Part shown: piece after piece, positions 1 through 9,700 of the stretch
Layout of the letters: the number at the start of each line of letters is the position of its first letter
Position numbering within the stretch: position 1 is the stretch's first letter
Assembly: GCA_902792635.1 (NCBI GenBank)
Contig: CADBAG010000008.1
Location: 40,127 to 80,691, forward strand
Source: an uncultured Prevotellaceae bacterium
GTDB taxonomy: Bacteria; Bacteroidota; Bacteroidia; Bacteroidales; Bacteroidaceae
Length of the DNA stretch: 40,565 nt
Direction: 5' to 3'
The notes under the pieces: model-generated
Told to the model about the DNA's origin: nothing
The model's database searches: none
The model's input: only the letters and a program-made list of their open reading frames with translations
Translations under genes and position numbers: made by a program

Positions 1-33
1 GGGCTAACCATGTTTGCCCTCTTCGAGGGCATT
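1..33. repeat. Edge of a palindromic intergenic repeat (family B)
   Basis: The window opens inside a copy of a repeat that recurs near 6.5, 24.3, 24.8, 27.7 and 40.5 kb. Here only the end is present: 'gggctaaccatg' followed by a small hairpin GCCCTCTTCGAGGGC. No gene is supported between this point and the etf promoter. The short open frames here read through repeat DNA and have no recognisable protein. Confidence 0.6.
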
Positions 34-182
34 CAACGTCAACTTGGCTACTCTCTATTGCCATTATCAGAATCCCAAATTTCAACCGTACAGTTCGAAA
101 AAAATCCATGTGGAAATATATGTGAGAAAAAACATGTGAGAAAAATATTAGAGATGACAGAAGAGATTGAGATAGATTGTAA

Positions 183-213
183 TTCTGCACAAATAGGTAC
201 CATTTGTGCAGAA
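183..213. promoter_or_regulatory. Perfect 12-bp inverted repeat upstream of the etf promoter
   Basis: TTCTGCACAAAT and its exact reverse complement are separated by seven bases (AGGTACC). The right arm ends 24 bases before the -33 element of the etf promoter. No T-run follows on the plus strand, so an operator for a dimeric regulator is at least as plausible as a terminator for something further left. The regulator is not identifiable. Confidence 0.4.
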
Positions 214-236
214 AAGGCGTGTTTTCCTATCATTTC

Positions 237-268
237 TTTGGCAGGGCGGTAAAAATATTGTAATTTTG
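237..268 (+). promoter_or_regulatory. Bacteroidetes-type promoter for etfB-etfA-acd
   Basis: TTTG at 237-240 and TAATTTTG at 261-268 are separated by 20 bases. This matches the Bacteroidetes sigma-ABfr consensus (TTTG, 19-21 bases, TAnnTTTG). The expected transcription start near 275 would leave a leader of about 50 bases before etfB. Confidence 0.75.
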
Positions 269-324
269 CTCCGTCATAGCAGTGATAACTGTTGGAATAA
301 CACATAATTATATATTAGACTTAC

Positions 325-1209
325 ATGAAATTGAACATTGTAGTACTTGCCAAGCAAGTACCCGACACGCGTAATGTCGGTAAGGATGCCATGACAGCCG
401 AGGGCACGGTGAACCGTGCAGCCCTGCCTGCCATCTTCAATCCCGAAGACCTTAACGCGTTGGAGCAGGCTCTGCGCCTGAAGGATCAGGATCCTGAGAA
501 CGTACACGTCGGTGTCATCACCATGGGTCCTCCCCGTGCTGGCGAGATCCTTCGTCAGAGTCTCTACCGTGGTGCCGATGAGGGCTGGCTGCTCACCGAC
601 CGCAAGAGTGCGGGAGCTGATACCCTCGCCACCGCTTATTTCCTCTCCAAAGCTATCGAGAAGATCAACAACGAAGTGTTCCATGTCGACCTCGTCCTCG
701 GCGGACGTCAGGCTATCGACGGTGACACGGCACAGGTAGGCCCGCAGGTGGCCCAGAAGCTCGGCCTCAACCAGGTGACCTATGCTGAGGAGATCAAGGA
801 AGTGAAGGACGGCAAGGCTACAATCGTGCGTCATATCGATGGCGGCGTGGAGACCGTTGTTGCTCCCCTGCCGGTGATGGTGACCGTGAACGGCACCGCC
901 GCTCCCGCACGTCCCTGCAACGCTAAGCGCGTCATGAAATACAAATACGCTACCTGTCCTATGGAGCGCAAGGGCGACGAGCCCTGGACCGCCCTCTATG
1001 AGACACGTCCTTACCTCACCCTCGGCCAGTGGAGCATCGCCGACTGCGGTGCCGACTACGACCAGTGCGGTCTCGCCGGTTCGCCAACGAAGGTGAAGGC
1101 TGTGAAGAACATCGTCTTCCAGGCCAAAGAGAGCAAGCGCCTCACGGCATCCGATGCGGATATCGAGGGTCTGATCAAGGAACTGCTCGACGAAAGTATT
1201 ATAGGATAA
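325..1209 (+). CDS. etfB: Electron transfer flavoprotein, beta subunit
   Basis: This is the small subunit of the soluble electron transfer flavoprotein. It passes electrons from acyl-CoA dehydrogenases onward and binds AMP, or a second FAD in bifurcating types. The protein has 294 residues, a little longer than the usual 250-265. The N-terminus (MKLNIVVLAKQVPDT) and the 'QAIDGDTAQVGPQVAQKLG' segment are typical of the family. The extra length seems to lie in the C-terminal third, in a Cys/Tyr-rich stretch. The ATG at 325 lies about 57 bases after the promoter -7 box. It is the first gene of a three-gene unit with etfA and an acyl-CoA dehydrogenase, its natural partners. Whether this ETF bifurcates electrons (NADH to ferredoxin plus acyl-CoA) cannot be decided here. 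Confidence 0.95.
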   Translation: MKLNIVVLAKQVPDTRNVGKDAMTAEGTVNRAALPAIFNPEDLNALEQALRLKDQDPENVHVGVITMGPPRAGEILRQSLYRGADEGWLLTDRKSAGADTLATAYFLSKAIEKINNEVFHVDLVLGGRQAIDGDTAQVGPQVAQKLGLNQVTYAEEIKEVKDGKATIVRHIDGGVETVVAPLPVMVTVNGTAAPARPCNAKRVMKYKYATCPMERKGDEPWTALYETRPYLTLGQWSIADCGADYDQCGLAGSPTKVKAVKNIVFQAKESKRLTASDADIEGLIKELLDESIIG

Positions 1210-1366
1210 TCAGTTTTTTAGTTCTTAAGTTTTTGAGTTTTTAAGCTCTTAATTACAATATCAAGTCGATGACAGAATATCTGAATTACAATATCAAGTC
1301 AATGACAGAATAAACATATTAAAAGCTCAAAAACTCATGAACTCATAAACTCATAAACTCAAAATC
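1210..1366. repeat. AT-rich repeat hairpin between etfB and etfA
   Basis: The gap begins with a degenerate series of 'taagtttt'-like units and ends with a series of 'aactcata' units just before the etfA ATG. The two ends are imperfectly complementary, so the mRNA could fold into a long weak stem. Between them is a tandem pair of about 29 bp (starting 'aattacaatatcaagtc', at 1251 and 1284, period 33). No promoter or gene is evident. Confidence 0.6.
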
Positions 1367-2389
1367 ATGAACAACGTATTTGTATATTGCGAGATAGAAG
1401 GCACCACCGTCCGGGAGGTGTCACAGGAACTGCTCACGAAAGGCCGTAAGCTCGCCGACACCCTCGGCGTGGAGCTCGAAGCCATCGTGGCAGGCACAGG
1501 AATCAAAGGTAAGGTAGAGGACCAGATCCTGCCTTACGGCGTGGACAAGCTCTTCGTCTTCGATGGCGAGGGCCTCTTCCCTTACACATCGGCTCCCCAC
1601 ACCGACATCGTCGTCAACCTCTTCAAAGAGGAGAAGCCGCAGATCGCCCTCATGGGTGCTACGGTCATCGGCCGTGACCTCGGTCCGCGTGTGTCGTCCT
1701 CTCTGACCTCCGGCCTCACCGCCGACTGCACACAGCTCGAGATCGGTGACTACGACGACAAGAAGACCGGCAAGCACTACGACAACCTGCTCTACCAGAT
1801 CCGTCCGGCCTTCGGTGGTAACATCGTGGCAACGATCGTCAACCCCGACCACCGTCCGCAGATGGCTACCGTGCGCTCCGGCGTCATGCAGAAAGCCCTC
1901 TATACAGGCAAGGCCAAGGGTGAGGTCGTCTATCCCGATCCGAAGAAATATGTCAACCCGCTGTCTTACGCCGTACAGGTCATCGACCGTCACGTCGAGG
2001 CTGCGAAGAACAACCTCAAGAGTGCGCCTATCGTCGTGGCCGGTGGCTACGGCATGGGCTCGAAGGAAGGCTTCGACATGCTCTTCGAGCTCGCCAAGGA
2101 GCTCCATGGTGAGGTCGGTGCCAGCCGTGCCGCTGTGGATGCCGGTTGGGTAGACCACGACCGTCAGGTAGGCCAGACAGGTGTCACCGTCCATCCGAAG
2201 GTGTATATCGCCTGCGGTATCAGCGGACAGATCCAGCACATCGCCGGCATGCAGGACGCAGGTATCATCATCTCTGTCAACAGTGATCCCGATGCTCCTA
2301 TCAACGCCATCGCCGACTATGTCATCACCGGCACCGTAGAGGAGGTTGTACCGAAACTCATCAAGTATTACAAGCAGAACAGTAAATAA
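1367..2389 (+). CDS. etfA: Electron transfer flavoprotein, alpha subunit
   Basis: This is the FAD-binding large subunit of ETF; it pairs with EtfB and accepts electrons from acyl-CoA dehydrogenase. It has 340 residues, normal for the family. The C-terminal FAD domain shows the classic 'GQTGVTVHPKVYIACGISG' stretch, then 'QIQHIAGM' and a 'SVNSDPDAPI' motif. A 'GGYGMGSKEGF' segment lies near residue 226. It sits 157 bases after etfB and 168 before acd in the same direction. Those gaps carry matching repeats and no obvious promoter, so cotranscription is likely. Confidence 0.96.
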   Translation: MNNVFVYCEIEGTTVREVSQELLTKGRKLADTLGVELEAIVAGTGIKGKVEDQILPYGVDKLFVFDGEGLFPYTSAPHTDIVVNLFKEEKPQIALMGATVIGRDLGPRVSSSLTSGLTADCTQLEIGDYDDKKTGKHYDNLLYQIRPAFGGNIVATIVNPDHRPQMATVRSGVMQKALYTGKAKGEVVYPDPKKYVNPLSYAVQVIDRHVEAAKNNLKSAPIVVAGGYGMGSKEGFDMLFELAKELHGEVGASRAAVDAGWVDHDRQVGQTGVTVHPKVYIACGISGQIQHIAGMQDAGIIISVNSDPDAPINAIADYVITGTVEEVVPKLIKYYKQNSK

Positions 2390-2557
2390 GTTATTGAGTT
2401 CTTAAGTTTTTAAGTTTCTAAGTTTTTAAGCTTTTAATTAGTCTATTCAATAATAGAGATGACAATGAATTCTATAAAGGGTTCATGAAACATACTAAAA
2501 GCTAAAAACTCATAAACTCATAAACTCATAAACTCATAAACTCATAAACTCAATACC
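2390..2557. repeat. AT-rich repeat hairpin between etfA and acd
   Basis: This has the same layout as the etfB-etfA gap. A run of 'taagtttt/taagtttc' units (about 2403-2437) pairs imperfectly with an 8-bp tandem 'cataaact' repeated about five to six times (about 2506-2552). The tandem run ends six bases before the ATG. Copy number of such short tandem units commonly varies between strains. Confidence 0.65.
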
Positions 2558-4252
2558 ATGATTGATTCAAAAAAATTAGAATATTACCTCGACTCACCGC
2601 TGATGAAGCGGATCGTAGAGTTGAAAGAGCGCGACTTCGCCGACAAGGACCAGTTCGACTACGCACCTGTCTCTTATGAGGATGCCATCGAGAACTATAA
2701 GCGTATCGTAGAGATCACGGACGGAGTGGCAAAGGATGTCATCGAGCCTAACTCCGAGAGCGTGGACCTCGAAGGTCCGCACCTCGAGAACAACCGCATG
2801 ATCTATGCCTCGAAGACTTATGAGAACCTCGACGCCACGCGTAAGGCTGGCCTGTGGGGTGTCACGATGCCCCGCCGCTTCGGTGGTCTGAACCTCCCGA
2901 TGACAGTGTTCTCCATGCTCTCCGAGCTCGTCTCTGCTGCCGACAGCGGCTTCCAGAACGTATGGTCGCTGCAGAGCTGTATCGACACCCTCTATGAGTT
3001 CGGTACCCCCGAGCAGCAGGCTAAGTATATCCCGCGTATCTGCGCCGGTGAGACGATGTCTATGGACCTCACAGAGCCCGATGCCGGTTCCGACCTGCAG
3101 CATGTCATGCTGAAAGCTACGCAGGATCCTGACGGTACCTGGCGTCTGAACGGTGTGAAGCGTTTCATCACCAATGGTGACTCTGACATCCACCTCGTCC
3201 TCGCCCGTTCTGAGGAGGGCACACACGACGGCCGTGGCCTGTCGATGTTCATCTACGACAAGCGCGATGGTGGTGTCGACGTCCGTCACATCGAGAACAA
3301 GCTCGGTATCCACGGCTCACCGACGTGTGAGCTCGTCTATAAGAACGCCAAGGCAGAGCTCTGCGGTGAGCGTCGCCTCGGACTGATCAAGTACGTCATG
3401 AGTCTGATGAACGGTGCCCGTCTCGGCATCGCTGCCCAGAGCGTCGGCTTGGAGCAGGAGGCTTACGACCAGGCTGTGGCTTACGCCCGCGAGCGTAAGC
3501 AGTTCGGTGAGGCTATCATCAACTTCCCCGCTGTCTACGACATGCTGTCGCGCATGAAGGCTAAGATCGATGCCAGCCGTGCTATTCTCTATCAGACATC
3601 CCGTTTCGTCGATATCTACAAGACCCTTGAGGACATCTCCCGCGAACGTAAGCTCACCGCTGAGGAGCGTAAGGAGATGAAGACCTACAGCCGTCTCGCT
3701 GACGCCTTCACACCGTTAGGTAAGGGTATGACGTCTGAGTTCGCCAACCAGAATGCCTACGACTGCGTGAGCGTGCATGGTGGCTCCGGCTTCATCATGG
3801 AGTACAAGGCACAGCGTCTGCTCCGCGACGCCCGTATCTTCTCTATCTACGAGGGTACGACACAGCTGCAGGTCGTCGCTGCCATCCGTTACATCACGAA
3901 CGGCACGTACCTAAACATCATGAAGGAGATGCTGACCGAGGAGGTATCTGAGGCTGTCAAGCCGCTCCGCGACCGCATCGCTAAGTGTGTGGACCTCTAT
4001 GCCGAGGCTGTGGAGAAGGTCAAGGCTGATGCCAACCAGGCTGAGCATGACTTCCTCGGCCGCCGTCTGTACAACATGACGGGTGACATCATCCTCTCGC
4101 TCCTGCTGCTCCGTGACGCCACAAAGGCTCCTGAGGAGTTTGAGAAGAGTGCCAACATCTTCGTACGTATGGCTGAGGAGGAGTGCATCGGCGCTCACGC
4201 CTACATCATGAACTTCTCTGCTGACGATCTGAAGAACTTCGTAGCAGAATAA
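2558..4252 (+). CDS. Acyl-CoA dehydrogenase (long form with C-terminal extension)
   Basis: A flavoenzyme that oxidises acyl-CoA to trans-2-enoyl-CoA (or works in reverse as an enoyl-CoA reductase) with ETF as electron partner. It has 564 residues against about 380 for classical members. The extra 120 or so C-terminal residues fit the 'acyl-CoA dehydrogenase C-terminal' subgroup. Visible features are the N-terminal helical domain; the mid-domain 'MDLTEPDAGSDLQ', which contacts the flavin and substrate; 'ARERKQFGEAI'; 'VHGGSGF'; and 'SIYEGTTQLQ', whose Glu432 fits the catalytic base. The start follows the 'cataaact' repeat directly. Location beside etfB and etfA strongly supports the assignment. 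Substrate chain length is not readable. Confidence 0.93.
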   Translation: MIDSKKLEYYLDSPLMKRIVELKERDFADKDQFDYAPVSYEDAIENYKRIVEITDGVAKDVIEPNSESVDLEGPHLENNRMIYASKTYENLDATRKAGLWGVTMPRRFGGLNLPMTVFSMLSELVSAADSGFQNVWSLQSCIDTLYEFGTPEQQAKYIPRICAGETMSMDLTEPDAGSDLQHVMLKATQDPDGTWRLNGVKRFITNGDSDIHLVLARSEEGTHDGRGLSMFIYDKRDGGVDVRHIENKLGIHGSPTCELVYKNAKAELCGERRLGLIKYVMSLMNGARLGIAAQSVGLEQEAYDQAVAYARERKQFGEAIINFPAVYDMLSRMKAKIDASRAILYQTSRFVDIYKTLEDISRERKLTAEERKEMKTYSRLADAFTPLGKGMTSEFANQNAYDCVSVHGGSGFIMEYKAQRLLRDARIFSIYEGTTQLQVVAAIRYITNGTYLNIMKEMLTEEVSEAVKPLRDRIAKCVDLYAEAVEKVKADANQAEHDFLGRRLYNMTGDIILSLLLLRDATKAPEEFEKSANIFVRMAEEECIGAHAYIMNFSADDLKNFVAE

Positions 4253-4257
4253 CAAAA

Positions 4258-4608
4258 GTTAGGAGTTAGGAGATAGGAGTTAGGAGTTAATATCCGATCA
4301 CTAACAATTAAAAACGGTGGGAATATTTCCCAACCGTAGGGGCGGCCACTATTTTCGATTCTTCCGTTATCGGAAGACGGAAAATGTGGCCGCCCTATTG
4401 TGTTTATGGTAATTATATTGGCTTCGCCAAGAATCGATACAAATCTATCAATCTGTCTATATGGCCCCGTGGGAAAATTTGAAAGATTTGATTAGATTTG
4501 AACGATTCTTGGCGAAGCCAATAAAACAATAGGGCGGCACGCCTAACCAAGCCTACCGCCCCTACGGGTATACTATTAACTCCTAACTCCTATCTCCTAA
4601 CTCCTAAC
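4258..4608. repeat. 351-bp nested palindromic element between converging genes
   Basis: The outer ends (4258-4292 and 4574-4608) are perfect 35-bp inverted repeats made of a 7-bp unit 'ttaggag'. Inside are several nested pairs. GCCGCCCTATTG at 4389-4400 pairs with 4527-4538. A perfect 20-bp pair ATTGGCTTCGCCAAGAATCG lies at 4417-4436 and 4503-4522. A hairpin at about 4340-4396 has the core CTTCCGTTATCGGAAG (4361-4376). A small hairpin lies around 4312-4337. It fills the whole space between acd (ends 4252) and the minus-strand dehydratase (ends 4616), so it probably also terminates transcription in both directions. No coding potential is seen. Confidence 0.75.
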
Positions 4609-4615
4609 TCCTAAC

Positions 4616-6496
4616 TCACCACTTCGTGTTTTCCGGTTTATACTCCGGCACGATGGCTTTCATCTGTGCCACGACATCCTTTTCATCATAGGTTCCTGCT
4701 GTCGCGATGAGGTTGTCGATGGCTTTAGACACATCCTCGAAGGCGTATTGTCGGACCTTCGCAATACGGATCTTCTTGTTGAAGGTTGGCTCCGTGCTCT
4801 CCTGGTCCGCTAACACCTCCTCATAGAGCTTCTCACCCGGCCGCAGCCCCGTATAGACGATCTGCACGTTCTTCGCACCCGACAGTTTGATCATACGCTT
4901 CGCGAGGTCAGCGATGCGCACCGGCTTACCCATGTCGAAGACGAAGATCTGACCACCGTGGCCGTGCGTCCCTGCCTCGAGGACAAGCTCACACGCCTCA
5001 GGGATAAGCATGAAGAAACGTGTGATGTTAGGATCAGTGACCGTCACAGGCCCGCCCTCCCGGATCTGCTTCTCAAAGATCGGAATGACGGAGCCGTTAC
5101 TGCCGAGGACATTACCGAAGCGTGTCGTGACGAACTCCGTCGTGTCCTGTGCCCCATTGAGGCTCTGCGTATAGATCTCACAGAGCCGCTTCGAGCAACC
5201 CATGATGTTCGTCGGGTTCACAGCCTTGTCCGTGGAGATCATGACGAACTTCTTCACACCGTATTTCACACTGAGGTCGGCGATGATCTTCGTGCCTAAC
5301 ACATTATTTAATATAGCCTCCGGCGGCGTGTCCTCCATCATCGGCACATGCTTATACGCTGCCGCATGGAAGACATAGTCGGGCCGATAGTCGGCGAAGA
5401 TACGCTCCATGAGACCTTTCTGACAGATGCTCGCCACGAAAATGTTATAATTGATATCCGGATACTCGGCCGCCATCATCAGTTGGATGTCATGCTGCGG
5501 CGTCTCCGCCTGGTCGATGAGGAGCATGTGTGCCGGTTTATATTTGGCTATCTGCCGTACCATCTCCGAGCCGATACTTCCTGCCGAGCCGGTGATGAGG
5601 ATCGTGCGGTCGTGCAACATCTTTCCGATGGCATCCATGTCGACATGGATCTCATCGCGTGGTAGGAGGTCGGAGACGTCGACATCGCGCAGCGTGTCGG
5701 AGTTGATCTCGTCACCCTCGCGCCATACCTCCATGTTACGCATGACATAGATCTGCACGCCGAGAGCGAGGAGTCTGTCCTGGAGGTCGGTGTCGTCACG
5801 GAACTGGCGGATAGCCATAGGTGAGACGATGACGGCCTCGATATGGCGGTCGTTGATATAATCATCGAGCTTTTTGTCTTTGGGATAGACGCGCTTGCCA
5901 CAGACTATCTTGTTCACGATCTTCGGGTCGGGGGAGATGAATCCCATGAGGTGGAAACGGCGCATGCCCCCGCCTTTGATCGAACGCGCTAACGCCGTAG
6001 CACCAGCATGGACACCGTAGATGAGGACATGGCGTGTGTTGTCCTGTCCGATGAGCTCGTCGTAGACCTCCTTGACGATGATACGCCAGAGCCACATGAG
6101 GACCGTGGCAAGGATATACATCAACAGGATCTGCCGGCCTACCAAAGGAAGGAAATGCAGATGCTTGAAGATGACGAGGTAATGGAATCCCAACGCGAGG
6201 ATGAAGTTGACGACCTGTGCAAAAGAGATATGCCGCAGATCCTCCAATGTCGAGTAGCGGATGATGCCACTGTAGGTGTGGAAGATGCGGAAGCCGACGA
6301 GACTGAGCAGGATATATACCCCTATCGTCTTCGATAAGGGTACGATGTTTCCAAGCGTCATGGCGCCACGGTAGTAGAACCAGAACACGAGGAGTCCCGA
6401 GAGATAACCGATGACGATATCAAGAGTCAGCACACACCAGTAAGGCAGAGCGCTGCGGGACAGATACCAACGGGTTAGTTTATTGAAAGGATTCAT
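4616..6496 (-). CDS. Membrane-bound nucleotide-sugar 4,6-dehydratase (WbpM/PglF/CapD family)
   Basis: This enzyme family converts UDP-GlcNAc-type sugars to 4-keto-6-deoxy intermediates for capsule, O-antigen or glycoprotein glycans. The protein has 626 residues. About four N-terminal membrane helices (residues 15-145) come first, then a CoA-binding-like Rossmann segment ('RHVLIYGVHAG'). A second NAD-binding dehydratase domain starts near residue 300 with 'ILITGSAGSIGSEM'. The active-site pattern 'STDKAVNPTNIMGCSK' near residue 420 carries the Thr-Asp-Lys and Met-x3-Lys set of this family, rather than the usual Tyr-x3-Lys. The gene stands alone on the minus strand; no glycosyltransferases are in the window, so the glycan served is unknown. 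The ATG at 6496 gives a natural start just before the first membrane helix. Confidence 0.9.
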   Translation of the reverse strand: MNPFNKLTRWYLSRSALPYWCVLTLDIVIGYLSGLLVFWFYYRGAMTLGNIVPLSKTIGVYILLSLVGFRIFHTYSGIIRYSTLEDLRHISFAQVVNFILALGFHYLVIFKHLHFLPLVGRQILLMYILATVLMWLWRIIVKEVYDELIGQDNTRHVLIYGVHAGATALARSIKGGGMRRFHLMGFISPDPKIVNKIVCGKRVYPKDKKLDDYINDRHIEAVIVSPMAIRQFRDDTDLQDRLLALGVQIYVMRNMEVWREGDEINSDTLRDVDVSDLLPRDEIHVDMDAIGKMLHDRTILITGSAGSIGSEMVRQIAKYKPAHMLLIDQAETPQHDIQLMMAAEYPDINYNIFVASICQKGLMERIFADYRPDYVFHAAAYKHVPMMEDTPPEAILNNVLGTKIIADLSVKYGVKKFVMISTDKAVNPTNIMGCSKRLCEIYTQSLNGAQDTTEFVTTRFGNVLGSNGSVIPIFEKQIREGGPVTVTDPNITRFFMLIPEACELVLEAGTHGHGGQIFVFDMGKPVRIADLAKRMIKLSGAKNVQIVYTGLRPGEKLYEEVLADQESTEPTFNKKIRIAKVRQYAFEDVSKAIDNLIATAGTYDEKDVVAQMKAIVPEYKPENTKW

Positions 6497-6753
6497 ATTT
6501 CCACTTTCTCTATGATATTCGATTGGACGCTGTTCGCCCTCTTCGAGGCCGACAGTTCAAAGGTAAGGCCTCCATCCTAACCCCAGGTTACGTCGCTACG
6601 CTCCTCACCTGGGGCTAATCATGTTCAACCTCTTCGAGGTTGTTACCTCATCTGGGGCTAACCATGTAGCACCTCTCCGAGGTACTGGAGGGAACAGGGA
6701 GAGGTTCTTTAAGTAATCAACATCCCTCCCTTTAGGGAGGGCTTGGGTAGGCC
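6497..6753. repeat. Repeat-filled gap upstream of the dehydratase gene
   Basis: The gap contains palindromic family B: 'gttcgccctcttcgagg', 'ccccaggttacgtcgctacg...cacctgggg', 'aacctcttcgaggtt' and 'gcacctctccgaggt'. Near the end of the giant gene (about 6720-6752) is a degenerate hairpin, ccctccctttagggaggg, followed by 'cttgggtaggcc', related to the two-armed GC-rich family. On the minus strand TACCTTTG at 6558-6565 matches a -7 box and could drive the dehydratase, but no good -33 element is present. Confidence 0.6.
6558..6565 (-). promoter_or_regulatory. Possible -7 element for the dehydratase gene
   Basis: TACCTTTG fits the TAnnTTTG consensus and lies 61 bases upstream of the ATG. The expected TTG about 20 bases further up is not seen, so this is a weak call. 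Confidence 0.3.
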
Positions 6754-9700
6754 TCATCTTTGTACTTTCTTCCCCCTCCCGTTCACGGTGACGATATACA
6801 CGCCTTGGGGGAGGGTGCGGGAGGTGTAGCTGTCGCCGGAGGCTTTGCCACGCTCCTCGACAGCACCGGAGAGGGTGCGGATGATGACATCGTCGCCGGC
6901 CTGTATTCCGACAACAATTAGTGTGCCACTATTACTTCTAACGGACCAAGACAACGGTTTATTGTCTGAATTGTTATTTTTTTCGTCCGGCCGCACGCCA
7001 CCGATCTGCAGAAGCAGGCGGTTGTCGGTGTAACCCTTCGCTGCCTGGAGCTCATAGGTGCCCGTCGTGAGGTCGGTGACGGTACCCGTCTGCTGATCCG
7101 TGAGCCACACGCTCTGTCCGTTGAACGTGTCAGCATCGGGCAGCGAGACCGTCAGCACGCCGTCCTTCGCAGCACGGTAACCCATCGCCATCGGCACACC
7201 GACAGGCGCCTTCGCAGCCAGACTCAGCGGCAGTCCACTGTTCGTCAGCAGGTAGACCTCGGGCAACGAGTCGTTGAACGAAGCCCATTTCAGTCCGTCA
7301 CTGCCCAACGAATATGTCAGTGTCGTGCCCGAAGCATCCCCCTCACTATCCGTAGATGTATTGACCTCAACCACATCTGACCTATTTTCATCGTCTGTCA
7401 GGGTGACGAGCGGCTTGGCGGCTTGTTTCGCTGCACTGACATCCTGATGTCGGAACGTCACGGTCTCGGCATCGCCGATGATTGCAGTCTGCATGAAGTA
7501 ACCCTGCCCCATGCTCATCGTATTAGCGTCCGACCACGACTGTGCTGTCGTGTAGCTGCCTTTCGAGTCAAGACCATAGAGCACATGCGGCACGTTCATG
7601 TCATAACCCGTTGAACTGCTCCACTTAGAAGTATTGTATCCACTGATGAGATACGGCAGGCCCGTGAGGTTCCAGCCCATGTTCTCTTCTTTCGTGAAGT
7701 GGGCATCACCATCCGTCGACGTCGTGTTGTTATACTGTGTCAGCGTGATGGTCTTCGCGTCGGCACCCTCCGTATAAGGATAGTCACCGGTCTGACTGCC
7801 CCACGCCGTGAAGCGTACCGTCGTAGCCTCGGTCGGAGCGGCAGAGAGCTCGGCGAGCCAGCCTTGGATAGCAGGCATCGTCGTCGAAGAGGAGGTGACC
7901 CAGCAGGCGGAGTTCGTCGACTGGAAGTTATAATCCCATGCCGCACGCGCCTTGCCGTCGTAGGTCATGATATCCTTGATTCCGCTCCACTTCGTCTCGG
8001 TCAGACCGCCGTCTGTGCCTGCTGTCACCGTAATGGCGTTGTCGGTATTGACCGCATATGGGAACGACATCAAAGCTTGCTGCGTACCCTTATCGAATGT
8101 ACGGTCTACGGCGACATAGGCGGCATGGATGATGTTGCCGTTGCCATAGAGCGAGGCTCCGGCCTTCAGCAGCAGATAGCCCGGCATGAAGGCATTCTCA
8201 CCGGTGAATATCTGCGGTGCGTTCTCTGTGTCACCGAGCGACAGCGACGCGTTCTTGCCGATATACACCACCGAACCCTCATGGGGATAGCGGTTGTTGT
8301 CGGCCGTGGCGTAGAGCGAATCATTGTCGGCAATGCTCCAAGTCTCGAAACAGCCCATGTCGACGGTACCACCGATAGTACGCGGATTGCCGAGGAGGTC
8401 GCGGTCGTTAGACAAATTGACATAGTCCTTGAACCTATCAGGCAACGTGACGTCATTCTTTCCCTTGTTGATAGCCAGGCTATTTTCATGCAACTGATAA
8501 TAATACGGTGCATGACCGGTGAGGAACGCAGGCAACGTATAGGTATTGCCCGTGTTCAGATACGGCGCGAAGGGATTACCCGTGGCACTGTAGCAGTTGG
8601 TATAGGTTCCTGTGCCCGTGGTAGCCTCATCAGCAGACGAAGCCTTGTCAACGCTGTTATAGTCGATGCAGTTGATGACCGTTCCGGCATTGTCGACCGT
8701 CTTTTGCCCTTTCGCATCAGCCACCACAGTGCAGTTGAGCATCGTACCGTTCGTGCCCACACTGACAATGGGCGTATTGGCAGCAATGGTGTTGCCGTAG
8801 AGCAGCGCATTGTAAAGCAGACCGTACTGGAGGTTTACCACGGGCGCGCCGATGCCGTTGTTCTCACTCACTGTATTACCGTCGATGATCATATTGCGCA
8901 GTACGAGGCTGTCAATATGGTCTTTGATATTGATGACGGGATCCGTGATCGTCTTTGTCTTGTCACCACGCACCTCCACGCCATCGACGAGGGCGCCAAA
9001 GCCATAACCCGTTTTCATCGCCATGGTGGAGATGGACGCCACGCGCGTGCGGTGCGTCGTCTTCGCAGCTAAACCCGGACGGGACGCCTTGACCTTCTTG
9101 ATATAAGTATCTATCGCATCATTCTCAAAGGTCCGCGCACCATTATTATAAAGCACGTTCCCGGCGTCATCCGTCGTGCCTTCCGGCTCATCGGTGTATC
9201 CCGAGGCGATACTGCCGTAGACGCTCACGCCGTTGCGCAGCGTGATCGCCTCCGGGGTGGCATTGTCGTTGTTGGCGCCTTTGACAAACACGTACGACTT
9301 TGCTTGCTGGGAAACGTCGGTTTTATCATTAAAATAAGTATATACCGCCGCAGCGTCGATGGCGCGCTGTATGGATCCACTGCCATAGGCATTCTCCCAC
9401 GACAGTCCCGTGGTCTTGTTCGTGTTGATCTTCACAGGATCGACGAAAAGCACGCGCTGCATCGCCGACGAGCACTCGTAGGCTCCCCGCTCCATGCTAC
9501 CGTCGTAGAGACGTACCTTGTTCGCCAGGTCATTGGTGTAGGCGGTGTCGGCGAGCAGTTCCTGGATGATTTTGTCTGTCAGCGTCGTGTCGTTGCCCCA
9601 CTTCGTCTTGATTTTCAGATTCGGCACCCAGCCGAGCACCTTGCTGGCATAGAACAGGTAGTTGGCGCGTGTCAGCGTGCGCACACCCGGATTGATATGG

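Noticed and set aside
10-252. 80-residue open frame at the left edge
   Set aside because: It starts inside a palindromic repeat and crosses the inverted repeat and promoter of etfB; no recognisable protein.
7699-9072. 457-residue plus-strand frame inside the giant surface gene
   Set aside because: Antisense shadow of a GC-rich gene; Arg/Val/Ile-rich composition without any motif.
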